DNA of 36,350 bases from Candidatus Eisenbacteria bacterium (GTDB lineage: Bacteria > Eisenbacteria > RBG-16-71-46), in contig DASTBI010000032.1 of the NCBI GenBank assembly GCA_035712145.1, forward strand, positions 1-36,350, read 5' to 3'. The notes beneath the pieces are model-generated. The model did no database searches and was not told where the DNA came from. It was given only the letters and a program-made list of their open reading frames with translations. Made by a program: the position numbers and the translations under genes. Of the stretch, positions 36,301 to 36,350 are shown in pieces (the first letter of the stretch is position 1; each line of letters opens with the position of its first letter).

Positions 36301-36350
36301 GAATCTTCAGCCACGCCCGCTTGCAGGCGCAACCATCGTGCTGAATGCAC

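Overview
The window is GC-rich, densely coding bacterial DNA with mostly long minus-strand genes. No rRNA, tRNA, CRISPR array, insertion sequence or phage gene was seen. Four large secreted proteins end in a roughly 80-residue module (PNP... , L.D..GR.V, G.Y.VRL, R...L.), which resembles the type IX / FlgD-like C-terminal sorting domains of the FCB group. With the high GC, NHL and LamG exoproteins and an OprD-type outer-membrane protein, this suggests a Gram-negative FCB-type lineage. 'Candidatus Eisenbacteria' or a relative is my guess; it is inference and was not tested by any search.

Layout. 1-5586: two tandem minus-strand genes for exported NHL-repeat proteins, each built as 6+6 propeller blades plus a sorting domain. 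A leader shared by the far left edge and the region upstream of the second gene hints at a third copy just outside the window. 5710-9810: a one-protein hybrid two-component system (periplasmic propeller, Y_Y_Y, histidine kinase, receiver, AraC-type HTH). 9943-12263: a PASTA/PKD membrane protein translationally coupled to an unknown cytosolic protein. 12546-14693: a Tat-exported M3-family zinc peptidase. 14946-15383: a two-CBS-domain protein. 15490-22243: a dye-decolorizing-peroxidase (DyP) island, with one plus-strand DyP facing a tightly overlapping five-gene minus-strand operon (alpha/beta-barrel protein, second DyP, DUF4331-like, TPR, OprD-like barrel). 22562-26434: redox block with a SIMPL protein, a two-thioredoxin-domain protein interrupted by an in-frame TGA, and a divergent thioredoxin reductase. 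26455-28143: ETF-ubiquinone oxidoreductase. 28171-29148: an OmpA-like/DUF4892-like envelope protein. 29260-36160: two LamG-metallophosphoesterase exoproteins with sorting domains.

The strongest discovery is at 23405-25231. The in-frame TGA at 24158-24160 sits exactly at the redox-active position of a thioredoxin fold. It is followed by a hairpin whose AGGUCU apical loop starts 17 nt after the TGA. From memory, the E. coli fdhF SECIS has the same loop at the same distance. I read this as a 608-residue selenoprotein with Sec358 in a U-x-x-S motif, fused to a second CPPC thioredoxin domain and encoded back-to-back with thioredoxin reductase. The second system of interest is the DyP-DUF4331-TPR-OprD operon, where one DyP copy has lost the second glycine of the GxxDG haem motif.
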